NCBI GenBank assembly: GCA_905236105.1
Contig: CAJOOI010000018.1
Span: 1 to 42,439, forward strand
Source: an uncultured Acholeplasmatales bacterium
GTDB taxonomy: Bacteria > Bacillota_I > Bacilli_A > Acholeplasmatales > Anaeroplasmataceae
DNA: 42,439 bases
Direction of reading: 5' to 3'
Positions 1 through 8,307 of this stretch are shown here, one piece after another (within the stretch, counting starts at the first letter, position 1; each line of letters begins with the position of its first letter). Position numbers and translations under genes: made by a program. The notes under the pieces are model-generated. The model saw only the letters and a list, made by a program, of their open reading frames with translations, had not been told where the DNA came from and ran no database searches.

Positions 1-1
1 A

Positions 2-1330
2 AGATTAGGTGCAACTTTTATTTATGTAACACATGATCAAGTTGAAGCTATGACAATGGGTACAAGAATTGTTGTTATGAAATTAGGCTATGTACAACAA
101 ATCGATAAGCCAATGAATTTATATAATAAACCATATAATAAATTTGTTGCTGGATTTATTGGAACACCTCAAATGAATTTCTTTGATGTCACATTAAAAA
201 GAGAAAATGATACAGTTTCTATTTTATTCAAAGATGGTTCAAAAATCGAATTACCTTATGAAAATGTTTGTAAAGTTCATGATAAATACTTACATGGTGA
301 TGTAAATGTTATTTTTGGTATTAGACCTGAACATATATTTGTAAGCGAAGAAAAAACAGGTCTTAGCTGTACAGTTACATCAATTGAACGTTTAGGTAAT
401 GAAACAATAATTTATGGTGATTTAGGTTCAGAAGCTTCTGAATTCACAATGAAGGATGAAGGAAAATCTATTATCATTAAAACTGTTCAGGATAAAGAAT
501 TTGAAATTGGCGAAGTTATTAATTTAGCTATTTCTCCTGAAAAGATTCATTTATTTGATGGACAAACAGAAGTAACAATAATGCATGATATTCCTGAATA
601 TAATGCAATAGCTGCTAAGGTATCTAAAGATGAATTAGAATTACTTGATGCAAAAGTTAAATTAAATCCTGTTTATTTTGAAGCCGTAAAAGATGCTAAA
701 GATGTATTACTTGAAGTATCACCTGAGGCATTTGTTCCTGGCAAAGATTTCAAACTTCCTGTTGTTAAAATTGAAAAAATTGAGGATAAGAATCTTGCAT
801 ATTTAAGATATAAAGATAGTTATATTTTTGCCTTAGTTGATGAAAATGTCAAAGAAGGTAGCGAATATGCATTCTCATTAAGATTTGATAAAATACGTGT
901 ATTAGTTGATGGTAATGTTGTATCAGATATAGTTTCAGATAGAGATTGCTTACGTGGTAGATTCGAAATGAATCAATTAGGAAGAAATGATTATGAATTC
1001 TTCTATAATATCAATGATACAAAATTAAAAACATCTGAAAAGAATGGCTATAAGATTAATACAGTAGAAGGCAATAACTGTTATAAGAAGATATATAAAT
1101 ATGAATTCAACAGATGTGATGTTAAAATCGCAGAAAATGGAATTCCAGCAAAATTGATTGAAGTTAAAGATTTCGGTAATCAAAAATATGCATTAGTAGA
1201 TGTTGCTGGACAAAATTTATTAGTATTAGTCGATGCTAATTTTGATTCAGCTGCTAAAGATTTATATATATCATTAGATTCAGAAAAACTTGAAGTTTGG
1301 CAAGAAGAAAGCAATTTCAGGATTTGCTAA
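2..1330 (+). CDS. Carbohydrate ABC transporter ATP-binding protein (MalK/MsmX-like), 5' truncated, with long C-terminal extension
   Basis: The reading frame is open from base 2, so the gene begins upstream of the window; the ATG at base 50 is internal. The first visible residues (RLGATFIYVTHDQVEAMTMG) are the end of an ABC nucleotide-binding domain with the switch histidine in THDQ, followed by the VVMK...VQQIDKP stretch typical of MalK/MsmX/UgpC ATPases. A TOBE domain follows (FGIRPEHIF to EKIHLFDG). MalK-type proteins normally end soon after this point, but here about 250 more residues follow. They contain two further segments that look TOBE/OB-like (around IEKIEDKNLAYLRYKDSY and LIEVKDFGNQKYALVDV). 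The protein energises sugar import with the permeases encoded at 3544-6047. The next gene starts 4 bases after the stop. Family assignment is secure; the role of the extension is unknown. Confidence 0.92.
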   Translation, partial: RLGATFIYVTHDQVEAMTMGTRIVVMKLGYVQQIDKPMNLYNKPYNKFVAGFIGTPQMNFFDVTLKRENDTVSILFKDGSKIELPYENVCKVHDKYLHGDVNVIFGIRPEHIFVSEEKTGLSCTVTSIERLGNETIIYGDLGSEASEFTMKDEGKSIIIKTVQDKEFEIGEVINLAISPEKIHLFDGQTEVTIMHDIPEYNAIAAKVSKDELELLDAKVKLNPVYFEAVKDAKDVLLEVSPEAFVPGKDFKLPVVKIEKIEDKNLAYLRYKDSYIFALVDENVKEGSEYAFSLRFDKIRVLVDGNVVSDIVSDRDCLRGRFEMNQLGRNDYEFFYNINDTKLKTSEKNGYKINTVEGNNCYKKIYKYEFNRCDVKIAENGIPAKLIEVKDFGNQKYALVDVAGQNLLVLVDANFDSAAKDLYISLDSEKLEVWQEESNFRIC

Positions 1331-1333
1331 AAT

Positions 1334-2119
1334 ATGGAAAATAAAAAGATTGAAAATATTGATTATATTCCCGCTTTCTTATCACATATTATAGATTTAT
1401 CTTTAATATTTTTAGGTTATTTCTTATTATTCTTTTTAATATCAAAAATACCAAATGTTTCAAATTTATATTCCAAGCATCAAATTGAGGCTGTAAGTAT
1501 TCAAGATAAATATAAACTTGAAAATAATATAGGATATAAAATTTATAGTGATGATAAAGAATATGATGGAAAATATAAAGATTATTTAAAACATACTGAT
1601 GAAATTGGTGAATATAAGGTTATAAATTATGATTCAGCAAATATAAGTAAGGAAGATGCTACAAATTATCAAACAGAATTAAACAATGATTCTAATTATC
1701 GTAATGAAAGATTCTTACTTGCTTTAATTGAATATGAAATAAGAATTATTTCTTTTGTTGGAATATCATTTATCTTGATATTGATTATTCCTATATTCAA
1801 TAAAAAAAGATATACGATTGGTAGATTAGCATCAAAAACTATCTTGATAAGTCAAAAAAAGCAATTTGCAGCTTCAAGGTGGCAAATATTAGGAAGATTC
1901 TTTTTAGCAATTATTGTTCCAAGCTTACTTGCGATATATTTAAATCCAATTTTAATCTTATTTATTGTTTTAGCAATTGATGTTATTACAATGTTATACA
2001 AGAAAAATGGAAGAACTATTATTGATTATCTTACTAAAACAAAAATAATCAATGGGGCTTCTTATATAACTAATAAAATTGAAACTAAACAACAAAATAA
2101 TTTAGGAGGTAAACAATGA
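1334..2119 (+). CDS. RDD-family membrane protein in sugar ABC operon
   Basis: This 261-residue protein has a hydrophobic helix near residues 17-37, a polar and probably extracytoplasmic loop of about 100 residues, then helices near 139-155 and 185-222. The first helix carries the family's Asp (SHIIDLSLIFLGY). The C-terminal half has the other RDD features: YTIGRLASKTILIS, then RWQILGRFFL, and IIDYLTKTKII near the end. RDD proteins have no well-fixed function; some are linked to transport. Position between the ATPase and binding-protein genes suggests a part in the same uptake system, but this is inferred from context only. It overlaps the next gene by ATGA, and the AGGAGGT ribosome site for that gene lies in its last codons. 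Confidence 0.72.
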   Translation: MENKKIENIDYIPAFLSHIIDLSLIFLGYFLLFFLISKIPNVSNLYSKHQIEAVSIQDKYKLENNIGYKIYSDDKEYDGKYKDYLKHTDEIGEYKVINYDSANISKEDATNYQTELNNDSNYRNERFLLALIEYEIRIISFVGISFILILIIPIFNKKRYTIGRLASKTILISQKKQFAASRWQILGRFFLAIIVPSLLAIYLNPILILFIVLAIDVITMLYKKNGRTIIDYLTKTKIINGASYITNKIETKQQNNLGGKQ

Positions 2120-3516
2120 AAAAATTATTTTTAGGCCTTGGTGCCTTAGTTTTAGGTGCATTTACACTTGTAAGTTGTGGTGGTAATTCAAATCAAATTA
2201 CTTTATGGTGTGGTGCAGAAAGTGCAGACTTCTATGAAAAAGAAGGAAATGAATTCTTCAAAAATAATGCAGAATTCTCACAATTTAGCTTAAAAGCAGT
2301 TGCAACAGACGCTGGTACAACACCAGGCGAAATGATTACTGATAATACAAAATGTGCAGATATTATTACTGTAGCACATGATAATATTGGTAAATTAGCA
2401 AATCAAAATAAAATTAAACCACTTATTAATGAAGATTTAATTAATCAAATTAAAAATGACAACCCAGAAAATTTCGTTTCAGTTGCTCAATCAACTTTAG
2501 GTGGAGATAGTGAAAAGAGATTTTTTGCAGTTCCATATATTTCTCAATCATTATTCTTATATTACAATAAATCACTTGTAACAGAAGAACAAGCAAAAAC
2601 ATTTGAAGGCTTAAAAGAAGCAGGAAAAGCTGCAAATGCAAAAGGCTTTACAGTTACAGGCTTAGATGGTTATAATTTCTCATTTACAATTTTAGCATTA
2701 AATGCAGAAACTAAAACTTCTACATTAAGACTATATAATGATGGTACAAGACTTGATGCATATGCACAAGGTGATGATGAAGTAGCATTATTAAGATGGT
2801 CTCAACGTATTTTTAATGATCCAAATGGTGGCTTACTTCCAAGTGATACAGCATGGGCAGTATCAGTTCAAAATAAAAAGGTATTAGCAGTTGTTGGTGG
2901 TGCATGGCATTATAATGCATTCTTAAAATCAGTTGGAGAAGAAAACTTTGGTGCAACTGTTCTTCCAACAATGACTTTAACTGAAGACGATGTTGCAGGT
3001 ACAACAATTGCAGCTGGTACTAAATTCCAAGCTGGTACATTTGCAGATTGTAAAGTATTCTTAATCAATGCTGCATCTGATGCTTCAAAATACAATGCTA
3101 TATCTGCTTTATTAAAACATTTATCTAGTACTACAGTACAAAATAAATCATTCAAAGAATGCCAAAACTTACCTGCATATAAAGGATCTAGCGCATATAT
3201 TGAATCAATTAAATCAGAAATTAGTGCTAATTCATATGCAACTGCAACTGCACAATTAAAAATGGCAGAATTTGGTATGCCTCAACCTTTCATTAATGGT
3301 ACTTTAAATACATTATATTATTCAAGTGGTGCTCCAAAATTATATGAATTATGTATCGTAAATGAAAAAGGCGCATATAATGATATTAGAAAATTAAGAG
3401 AAACATTATATAGAATGGAATTTATTTGGAAATATATGGAAGATCCAGCTGATAATATTCCTGAAACCTTACCAACTCCAGCTGTTAAAGCATTTCAATT
3501 AATGTTTCAAAAATAA
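2116..3516 (+). CDS. Extracellular solute-binding lipoprotein of sugar ABC transporter (MalE-like, family 1)
   Basis: The product has a lipoprotein signal peptide, MKKLFLGLGALVLGAFTLVSC, with lipobox LVSC and the acylated cysteine at residue 21. The 445-residue mature part starts with NQITLWCGAESADFYEKEGNEFF, the usual opening of family 1 carbohydrate-binding proteins, and FFAVPYISQSLFLYYNKSLV is the matching hinge-region motif. It would capture a sugar or oligosaccharide outside the membrane and deliver it to the two permeases downstream. Which sugar cannot be read from the sequence; maltodextrin-type substrates are the usual ligands of this subfamily. The start is fixed by AGGAGGT at 2104-2110. 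Confidence 0.92.
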   Translation: MKKLFLGLGALVLGAFTLVSCGGNSNQITLWCGAESADFYEKEGNEFFKNNAEFSQFSLKAVATDAGTTPGEMITDNTKCADIITVAHDNIGKLANQNKIKPLINEDLINQIKNDNPENFVSVAQSTLGGDSEKRFFAVPYISQSLFLYYNKSLVTEEQAKTFEGLKEAGKAANAKGFTVTGLDGYNFSFTILALNAETKTSTLRLYNDGTRLDAYAQGDDEVALLRWSQRIFNDPNGGLLPSDTAWAVSVQNKKVLAVVGGAWHYNAFLKSVGEENFGATVLPTMTLTEDDVAGTTIAAGTKFQAGTFADCKVFLINAASDASKYNAISALLKHLSSTTVQNKSFKECQNLPAYKGSSAYIESIKSEISANSYATATAQLKMAEFGMPQPFINGTLNTLYYSSGAPKLYELCIVNEKGAYNDIRKLRETLYRMEFIWKYMEDPADNIPETLPTPAVKAFQLMFQK

Positions 3517-3543
3517 TTACTATTTTTTAGAAAGAGGACGGCT

Positions 3544-5127
3544 ATGGAAAAAAATGATAAAGAAGTCTTAAATGAAGATTTCGTAGATATTAAAATAAAA
3601 GAGCCAAACGTCTTTAAGAGAATTGGAAATGGATTTGTTAATTTCTTTAAAGTATCAATTCCTAATTTCTTTACGAAAAAACTTCCTGATTTCTTCAAGA
3701 AAATAGGAACAGGGATAAAAAATTTTGGTATAAATTTTGCTAAAAGATGGAAAGAAGGAAGTATTGGAACTAAAATATCACACTTCATAATGGGTTTTGG
3801 TAATTTATATCATGGACAAATAGTTAAAGGCTTAATATATTTAGCTATAGAAGTATTATTTATACTTTATATGGTATTATGTCCTGCCATTACAGGCCCT
3901 GGTAATGTAAAGGTTCCAACAGGTTATAAATCATTAGGTAATTTGGTACTACAAGGTCAAGAAAATCGTGGTTTTGATCCAATAACAATGCAGATTATTC
4001 CAGATGATAGTTCACAATTATTCTTATTATTTGGTCTTGTTACAATTGCAATAATAATATTATTTATCGTACTTTATTTATCAAATTTAAAATCATCATT
4101 TAAAGCTGATAAAGATGCAATTGAAGGAAAGAAGCCAACAACTATAAAAGATGATTTTAAATCTTTACTTGATAATAGATTACATGTCTTAATGATAGCT
4201 CCTACTTGTATTGCTGCATTAATATTTACTGTATTACCAACAATATTTATGATATGTATGGCATTTACAACATATAATGATGTTGAAATGCAAGCAGCTG
4301 GAACTAATCTATTCCATTGGAATGGTTTATCTAATATTGGTGCTATTTTCACAGGTAATTCATCATTGGGAAAAGAAATTAATGCTAGATTCTTACCAAT
4401 CTTAGGATGGACATTTATTTGGGCAATCTTTGCTACATTTACATGTTATTTTGGTGGTATTATTCTTGCAATATTAATTAATAAAAAGGGATTAAAAGGT
4501 AAAAAAGTATTTAGAACAATATTTATTTTAACTATCGCAATTCCTCAATTTATTTCATTACTTGCTATGAGAAATTTACTTTCTGGTGAAGGTCCAGTAA
4601 ATTCATTACTTCAAAGCTGGGGATGGATTGATGAACCAATTTCATTTTTAGGTAATAATGTTACAGGAAATAATGCTACATTATCTAAGGTTATGGTTAT
4701 AATTATTAATATGTGGCTAGGTATTCCTTATACAATGTTAATGACTAGTGGTATTTTAATGAATATTCCAACAGATTTATATGAGGCAGCTAGAGTAGAT
4801 GGTACAAGTAGACCAAAGATGTTCTTTAAGATTACATTACCTTATATAGTGTTTGTTACTACACCATATTTGATTTCAAGCTTCATTGGTAATATTAATT
4901 CATTTAATACAATTTTCTTGTTGACAGGCGGTGGACCATCAATAGGCGAATATGTTGGTGGTGAAACTGATTTATTAGTTACTTGGTTATATAAATTAAC
5001 TATTGATAAAGGAATGTTTAATACAGGTGCTGTAATTGGTATTTTAACATTCTTAATTACATCAACAATTACTCTTATTACATATAGAAGAAGTAAAGCT
5101 TATAACGAGGAGGATACGTTCCAATAA
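3544..5127 (+). CDS. Sugar ABC transporter permease (MalF-like) with N-terminal extension
   Basis: This is a 527-residue polytopic membrane protein. The cytoplasmic EAA loop (YEAARVDGTSRPKMFFKITLP, near residue 412) that docks on the ATPase is clear, and the C-terminal half is the standard MetI-like permease domain. The first roughly 85 residues are a polar/amphipathic extension rich in Phe and Lys, with repeated patterns such as FFKVSIPNFF and LPDFFKKIG. Next comes a GFGNLYHGQIVKGLIYL helix of the kind seen in Gram-positive MalF/MalC proteins. Start ATG at 3544 follows AGAAAGAGG. It ends in a TAATG overlap with the MalG-like gene, with GAGGAGG just upstream. Confidence 0.92.
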   Translation: MEKNDKEVLNEDFVDIKIKEPNVFKRIGNGFVNFFKVSIPNFFTKKLPDFFKKIGTGIKNFGINFAKRWKEGSIGTKISHFIMGFGNLYHGQIVKGLIYLAIEVLFILYMVLCPAITGPGNVKVPTGYKSLGNLVLQGQENRGFDPITMQIIPDDSSQLFLLFGLVTIAIIILFIVLYLSNLKSSFKADKDAIEGKKPTTIKDDFKSLLDNRLHVLMIAPTCIAALIFTVLPTIFMICMAFTTYNDVEMQAAGTNLFHWNGLSNIGAIFTGNSSLGKEINARFLPILGWTFIWAIFATFTCYFGGIILAILINKKGLKGKKVFRTIFILTIAIPQFISLLAMRNLLSGEGPVNSLLQSWGWIDEPISFLGNNVTGNNATLSKVMVIIINMWLGIPYTMLMTSGILMNIPTDLYEAARVDGTSRPKMFFKITLPYIVFVTTPYLISSFIGNINSFNTIFLLTGGGPSIGEYVGGETDLLVTWLYKLTIDKGMFNTGAVIGILTFLITSTITLITYRRSKAYNEEDTFQ

Positions 5128-6047
5128 TGAAAACAACGGGTATAAAAATAAAAAAATATCGTTCACAAAAAGCATCAGCTCGTACAAGCTTAATAGTTAC
5201 ATATGTAATATTAGGTATTTTAAGTGTTATTTGGATTATTCCAGTTTTATGGATTGTATTAAGCTCACTTAGAGGCGATGTTGGTCCAGTTTCATCAAAT
5301 TTCTTCCCAAGAAGTTTTGGGTTTGAAAATTTCAAGTTATTATTTACTTCAGATTATTATAACGTAGATTTTGCTTTCCTTAGATGGATCTTAAATACAA
5401 TTATAGTAGCAATTATTGATTGTTTAATTTCAACATTCCTTGTACTTTCAGTTGCTTACTGTATGTCAAAACTTAAATTCAAATTAAGAAAGCCATTTAT
5501 GAACATAACAATGATTATTGGCTTATTCCCAGGATTTATGTCAATGATAGCTATTTATTTCTTACTAAAAGCTATAGGTTTATCTGGAAATGTTGGTTCT
5601 AGTTCATGGTTGAATTTAGTTGGTTTGATTTTTGCATATTCTGCAGGTGCAGGTATGGGTTATCAAATTGCTAAAGGATTCTTTGATGTTATTCCATCTT
5701 CATTAATTGAAAGTGCTAAGCTTGATGGATGTAGTAATTTTAAGATATTTGTAAGAATTATTCTTCCTTTATCTAAACCTATTATTATTTATCAATTACT
5801 TATGTCATTTACCGGCCCATGGATGGATTTCATCTTTGCTAAGGTAATTATTGGTACTGGTGCACCAGAAATGTGGACAGTATCAGTTGGGCTTTATTCA
5901 TTAATGTTTGGTGCACAATCAGATGCAGCACTATTTACTCAATTTGCTGCAGGCTGTGTTATTGTTGGTATTCCAATTGTTTCATTATTTATCGCATTAC
6001 AAAGATTCTATGTTGAAGGCGTTACAGCAGGTGCTGTAAAAGGGTAG
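5127..6047 (+). CDS. Sugar ABC transporter permease (MalG-like)
   Basis: This 306-residue integral membrane protein has a short cytoplasmic N-terminus, a first helix near residues 20-45 and a MetI-type permease core. The EAA loop is IESAKLDGCSNFKIFVRIILP near residue 194. The C-terminus FYVEGVTAGAVKG is the classic MalG ending. It pairs with the MalF-like protein to form the channel for the binding protein and ATPase encoded upstream. Translation is coupled to the upstream gene through TAATG. Substrate identity is not visible. Confidence 0.94.
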   Translation: MKTTGIKIKKYRSQKASARTSLIVTYVILGILSVIWIIPVLWIVLSSLRGDVGPVSSNFFPRSFGFENFKLLFTSDYYNVDFAFLRWILNTIIVAIIDCLISTFLVLSVAYCMSKLKFKLRKPFMNITMIIGLFPGFMSMIAIYFLLKAIGLSGNVGSSSWLNLVGLIFAYSAGAGMGYQIAKGFFDVIPSSLIESAKLDGCSNFKIFVRIILPLSKPIIIYQLLMSFTGPWMDFIFAKVIIGTGAPEMWTVSVGLYSLMFGAQSDAALFTQFAAGCVIVGIPIVSLFIALQRFYVEGVTAGAVKG

Positions 6048-6060
6048 AATTTAAAAAATA

Positions 6061-6735
6061 ATGATAAAAAATGTTATATTTGATTTATATGGCACTCTTA
6101 TAGATATATGGACTGATGAATCATATGATGGTTTCTTTGAAAAAATTGAAGAATTATTTAAATGCTATAAAGATTTAAAAGGTCATTTAAAAGAATTATA
6201 CTTAACTAAATGCCAAGAAAAACAAGAACTTATTGAAGAAATTGATTTACTTGAAGTATTTAAAGAAATATATGAAGTAGATGACAAAAAAGCATATGAA
6301 ATAGCATTAACATTTAGAATGCTTTCAATAAATAATATTAGTTTATATCCTAAAGTAACATGGTTACTTGAAAAATTAAAGAAGAAAGGTTATAAAATAT
6401 TTTTATTAAGCAATGCTCAAAGATGCTTTACTATATTTGAATTATATGCTTTAGATATTGATAAATATTTTGATAAAATATATTTGTCAAGTGATTATGG
6501 AATGCGTAAACCTAACCATGAATTCTTTATGAGACCAATTTTAGATTATGATTTATTAAAGCCAGAAACTTTAATGATTGGTAATGATTGTTATACTGAT
6601 ATTAAAGGATCTTTAGAGGTTGGATTAAAAACTATTTATATAGAAACAGAAACCTCAACAAAGAATGTCATTAAGCCAGACATAAAAGGGTTTAAAGCAA
6701 AAAAAATATATAGGAAAATAAAATCATTTAAATGA
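6061..6735 (+). CDS. HAD-superfamily hydrolase with DxY motif I
   Basis: This 224-residue protein has all four HAD motifs. Motif I is FDLYGTLID with nucleophile Asp8, motif II is LLSNAQ, motif III is the Lys in MRKPNHEFF, and motif IV is IGNDCYTDIKGS. The position two residues after the nucleophile is Tyr, not the Asp that acts as acid/base in most HAD phosphatases. DxYGT is known from haloacid-dehalogenase-type members and from several uncharacterised Firmicutes paralogues, so the reaction should not be assumed to be phosphate release. It lies 13 bases after malG, probably in the same transcript, and is followed by a strong terminator. No good ribosome site is visible. Confidence 0.85.
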   Translation: MIKNVIFDLYGTLIDIWTDESYDGFFEKIEELFKCYKDLKGHLKELYLTKCQEKQELIEEIDLLEVFKEIYEVDDKKAYEIALTFRMLSINNISLYPKVTWLLEKLKKKGYKIFLLSNAQRCFTIFELYALDIDKYFDKIYLSSDYGMRKPNHEFFMRPILDYDLLKPETLMIGNDCYTDIKGSLEVGLKTIYIETETSTKNVIKPDIKGFKAKKIYRKIKSFK

Positions 6736-6737
6736 TC

Positions 6738-6773
6738 AAAAAGGTCTTAGTTCAAACGAACTAAGACCTTTTT
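6738..6773 (+). terminator. Bidirectional intrinsic terminator
   Basis: A perfect 16-bp stem (6738-6753 with 6758-6773) closes a 4-base AAAC loop. The stem begins with five A and ends with five T, so it works as a rho-independent terminator on either strand. It ends the sugar-transporter/HAD transcript on the plus strand and probably the long minus-strand transcript ending with the GGDEF gene. Confidence 0.93.
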
Positions 6774-6861
6774 AATAAAATATTTTGTAATACAATTATT
6801 TGTATATAAATTTTTAATGTAATAATTTTAATCTTATAATTATCACATTTTATGAATTTAT

Positions 6862-7968
6862 TTATCTATTATGAATTTGTCCACCTTTGGCAAGGATTTC
6901 TTGTTTTCTTCTTTTTTTATCTTCATACATATTATTATCAGCTCTAGAAACAGTATCAACTACTTTTTCTTCCTTTTTTCTCATCGCATAACCGAGTGCA
7001 CATGTATAATCAGTTTTTGCTAAATCATCATTTATTGCTTGAATTCTTCTTTTTATTTCTTTTTCATCTTTTATAGAATATAAAATAATGAATTCATCTC
7101 CACCTGTACGATATACAGCTTTATGATGACCTGCATGTTTAAGTAAAATTTTAGCAATTATTTTTAATGCAGTATCACCTGCATCATGACCATATGTATC
7201 ATTTAGATATTTTAGTTCATTCATATCAACTACAATAACTGATTCGATACGATCATTTATATCATTTATATCTTTATAGTAGCTTTGACGATTCATTAGG
7301 CCTGTAAGAGGGTCTAAGCTTGCTAAATGGATATAAATAAATAAGAAATAAAAAACAGTAGCTGATGTGAAAATAGGAGTAAAATCTGTATCGCCTTTTA
7401 GTATTAAATAAATAATAATAAATGCTGCAGATACTAAAGTAATATATAAAGCTATTATTTTATCTCTTGTTTTATAATGTCTTAAATAAAATATTATTTG
7501 GATAATGAATAATATTAAATATATTGCAAATATTATATAAGGTAAAAAGTATATTGCACCTTTTTCGTATACATTATCTAATCTATAATAAAATACTATG
7601 TGTGTCCATTGTGATGAAAAATAAAGAGGGATGCAAATTAGTTCTGGAATAAGCATTAAAATTTTAAATTTTTTAGGAATTTTAATTGCATCCTGAGAAA
7701 TGGTTTCAATTAACATCATTAATATTATTGGGTATATCAAATATTTAACAGATGTTAAAAGAGGCCTTAAAACAGTGTAGGTCTCTAATGTTTGTGTCCA
7801 TGCTTCTAAATTATGAGCTATTATGGCAACAAATAATAATATTACTGTTGTTCTCATAAAAATTTTCATTCTATCAGGAATATGTACACTTATTATTAAT
7901 ATTATTAGTAGTCCAAATAATTCAAATAGGACTTGATAATTGTTTAAAATGAAATCACTGAAACTCAT
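6862..7968 (-). CDS. Membrane-bound diguanylate cyclase (7-helix sensor + GGDEF)
   Basis: This 368-residue protein has about seven hydrophobic helices (near residues 15-29, 41-55, 72-90, 101-120, 138-160, 168-190 and 196-214), followed by a GGDEF domain. The domain opens with SLDPLTGLMNRQSYY, carries VDMNELKYLNDTYGHDAGD with metal ligand Asp248, and has an intact GGDEF signature at residues 289-293. An active enzyme would make c-di-GMP from GTP at the membrane. The RxxD inhibitory site usually found about five residues before GGDEF is absent, so classical product inhibition is not expected. The ligand sensed by the helical part is unknown. GAGG precedes the ATG at 7968. Confidence 0.93.
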   Translation of the reverse strand: MSFSDFILNNYQVLFELFGLLIILIISVHIPDRMKIFMRTTVILLFVAIIAHNLEAWTQTLETYTVLRPLLTSVKYLIYPIILMMLIETISQDAIKIPKKFKILMLIPELICIPLYFSSQWTHIVFYYRLDNVYEKGAIYFLPYIIFAIYLILFIIQIIFYLRHYKTRDKIIALYITLVSAAFIIIYLILKGDTDFTPIFTSATVFYFLFIYIHLASLDPLTGLMNRQSYYKDINDINDRIESVIVVDMNELKYLNDTYGHDAGDTALKIIAKILLKHAGHHKAVYRTGGDEFIILYSIKDEKEIKRRIQAINDDLAKTDYTCALGYAMRKKEEKVVDTVSRADNNMYEDKKRRKQEILAKGGQIHNR

Positions 7969-8007
7969 ATAGCCTCGATATTAATTTAATATTTTATTTC
8001 TAAACTA

Positions 8008-8307
8008 CTATTTTATTCTTTCTAATAAAAAGCTCATTGGCCTAAAGCCATCATTACATGATACTAAAGCTTTATTTTTATCTTTCATCCAACCTTCATA
8101 TATTTCTTCTTTTTTAGCTAAAGCTATGATGAATGGTGTTAATGTTTCCCAAGCACTATCACAAAATCCCTCAGGCTTTTCTAAATTATAAGAAATATAT
8201 TCTTTATTTAATTCCATTTCACAAGGAATTGCAATCTTATTTTCTAATTCTTCAATTAGATCTTTATAAACTGTTTGTCTAATGCCAACAATTTTTATTT
8301 TTATCAT
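8008..8307 (-). CDS. TIGR04076-family small protein of unknown function
   Basis: This 99-residue soluble protein matches the pattern I know for the TIGR04076 family: a KIKIVGIRQTVYKDL start, EKPEGFCDSAWETL in the middle, and the closing SCNDGFRPMSFLLERI. The Cys in GFC and the Cys before NDGFRP are the conserved cysteines. No biochemical role is established for the family. The start codon overlaps the glycosyltransferase stop as ATGA, and the ribosome site GAAGGAG lies in the end of that gene, so the two are translationally coupled. Confidence 0.8.
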   Translation of the reverse strand: MIKIKIVGIRQTVYKDLIEELENKIAIPCEMELNKEYISYNLEKPEGFCDSAWETLTPFIIALAKKEEIYEGWMKDKNKALVSCNDGFRPMSFLLERIK

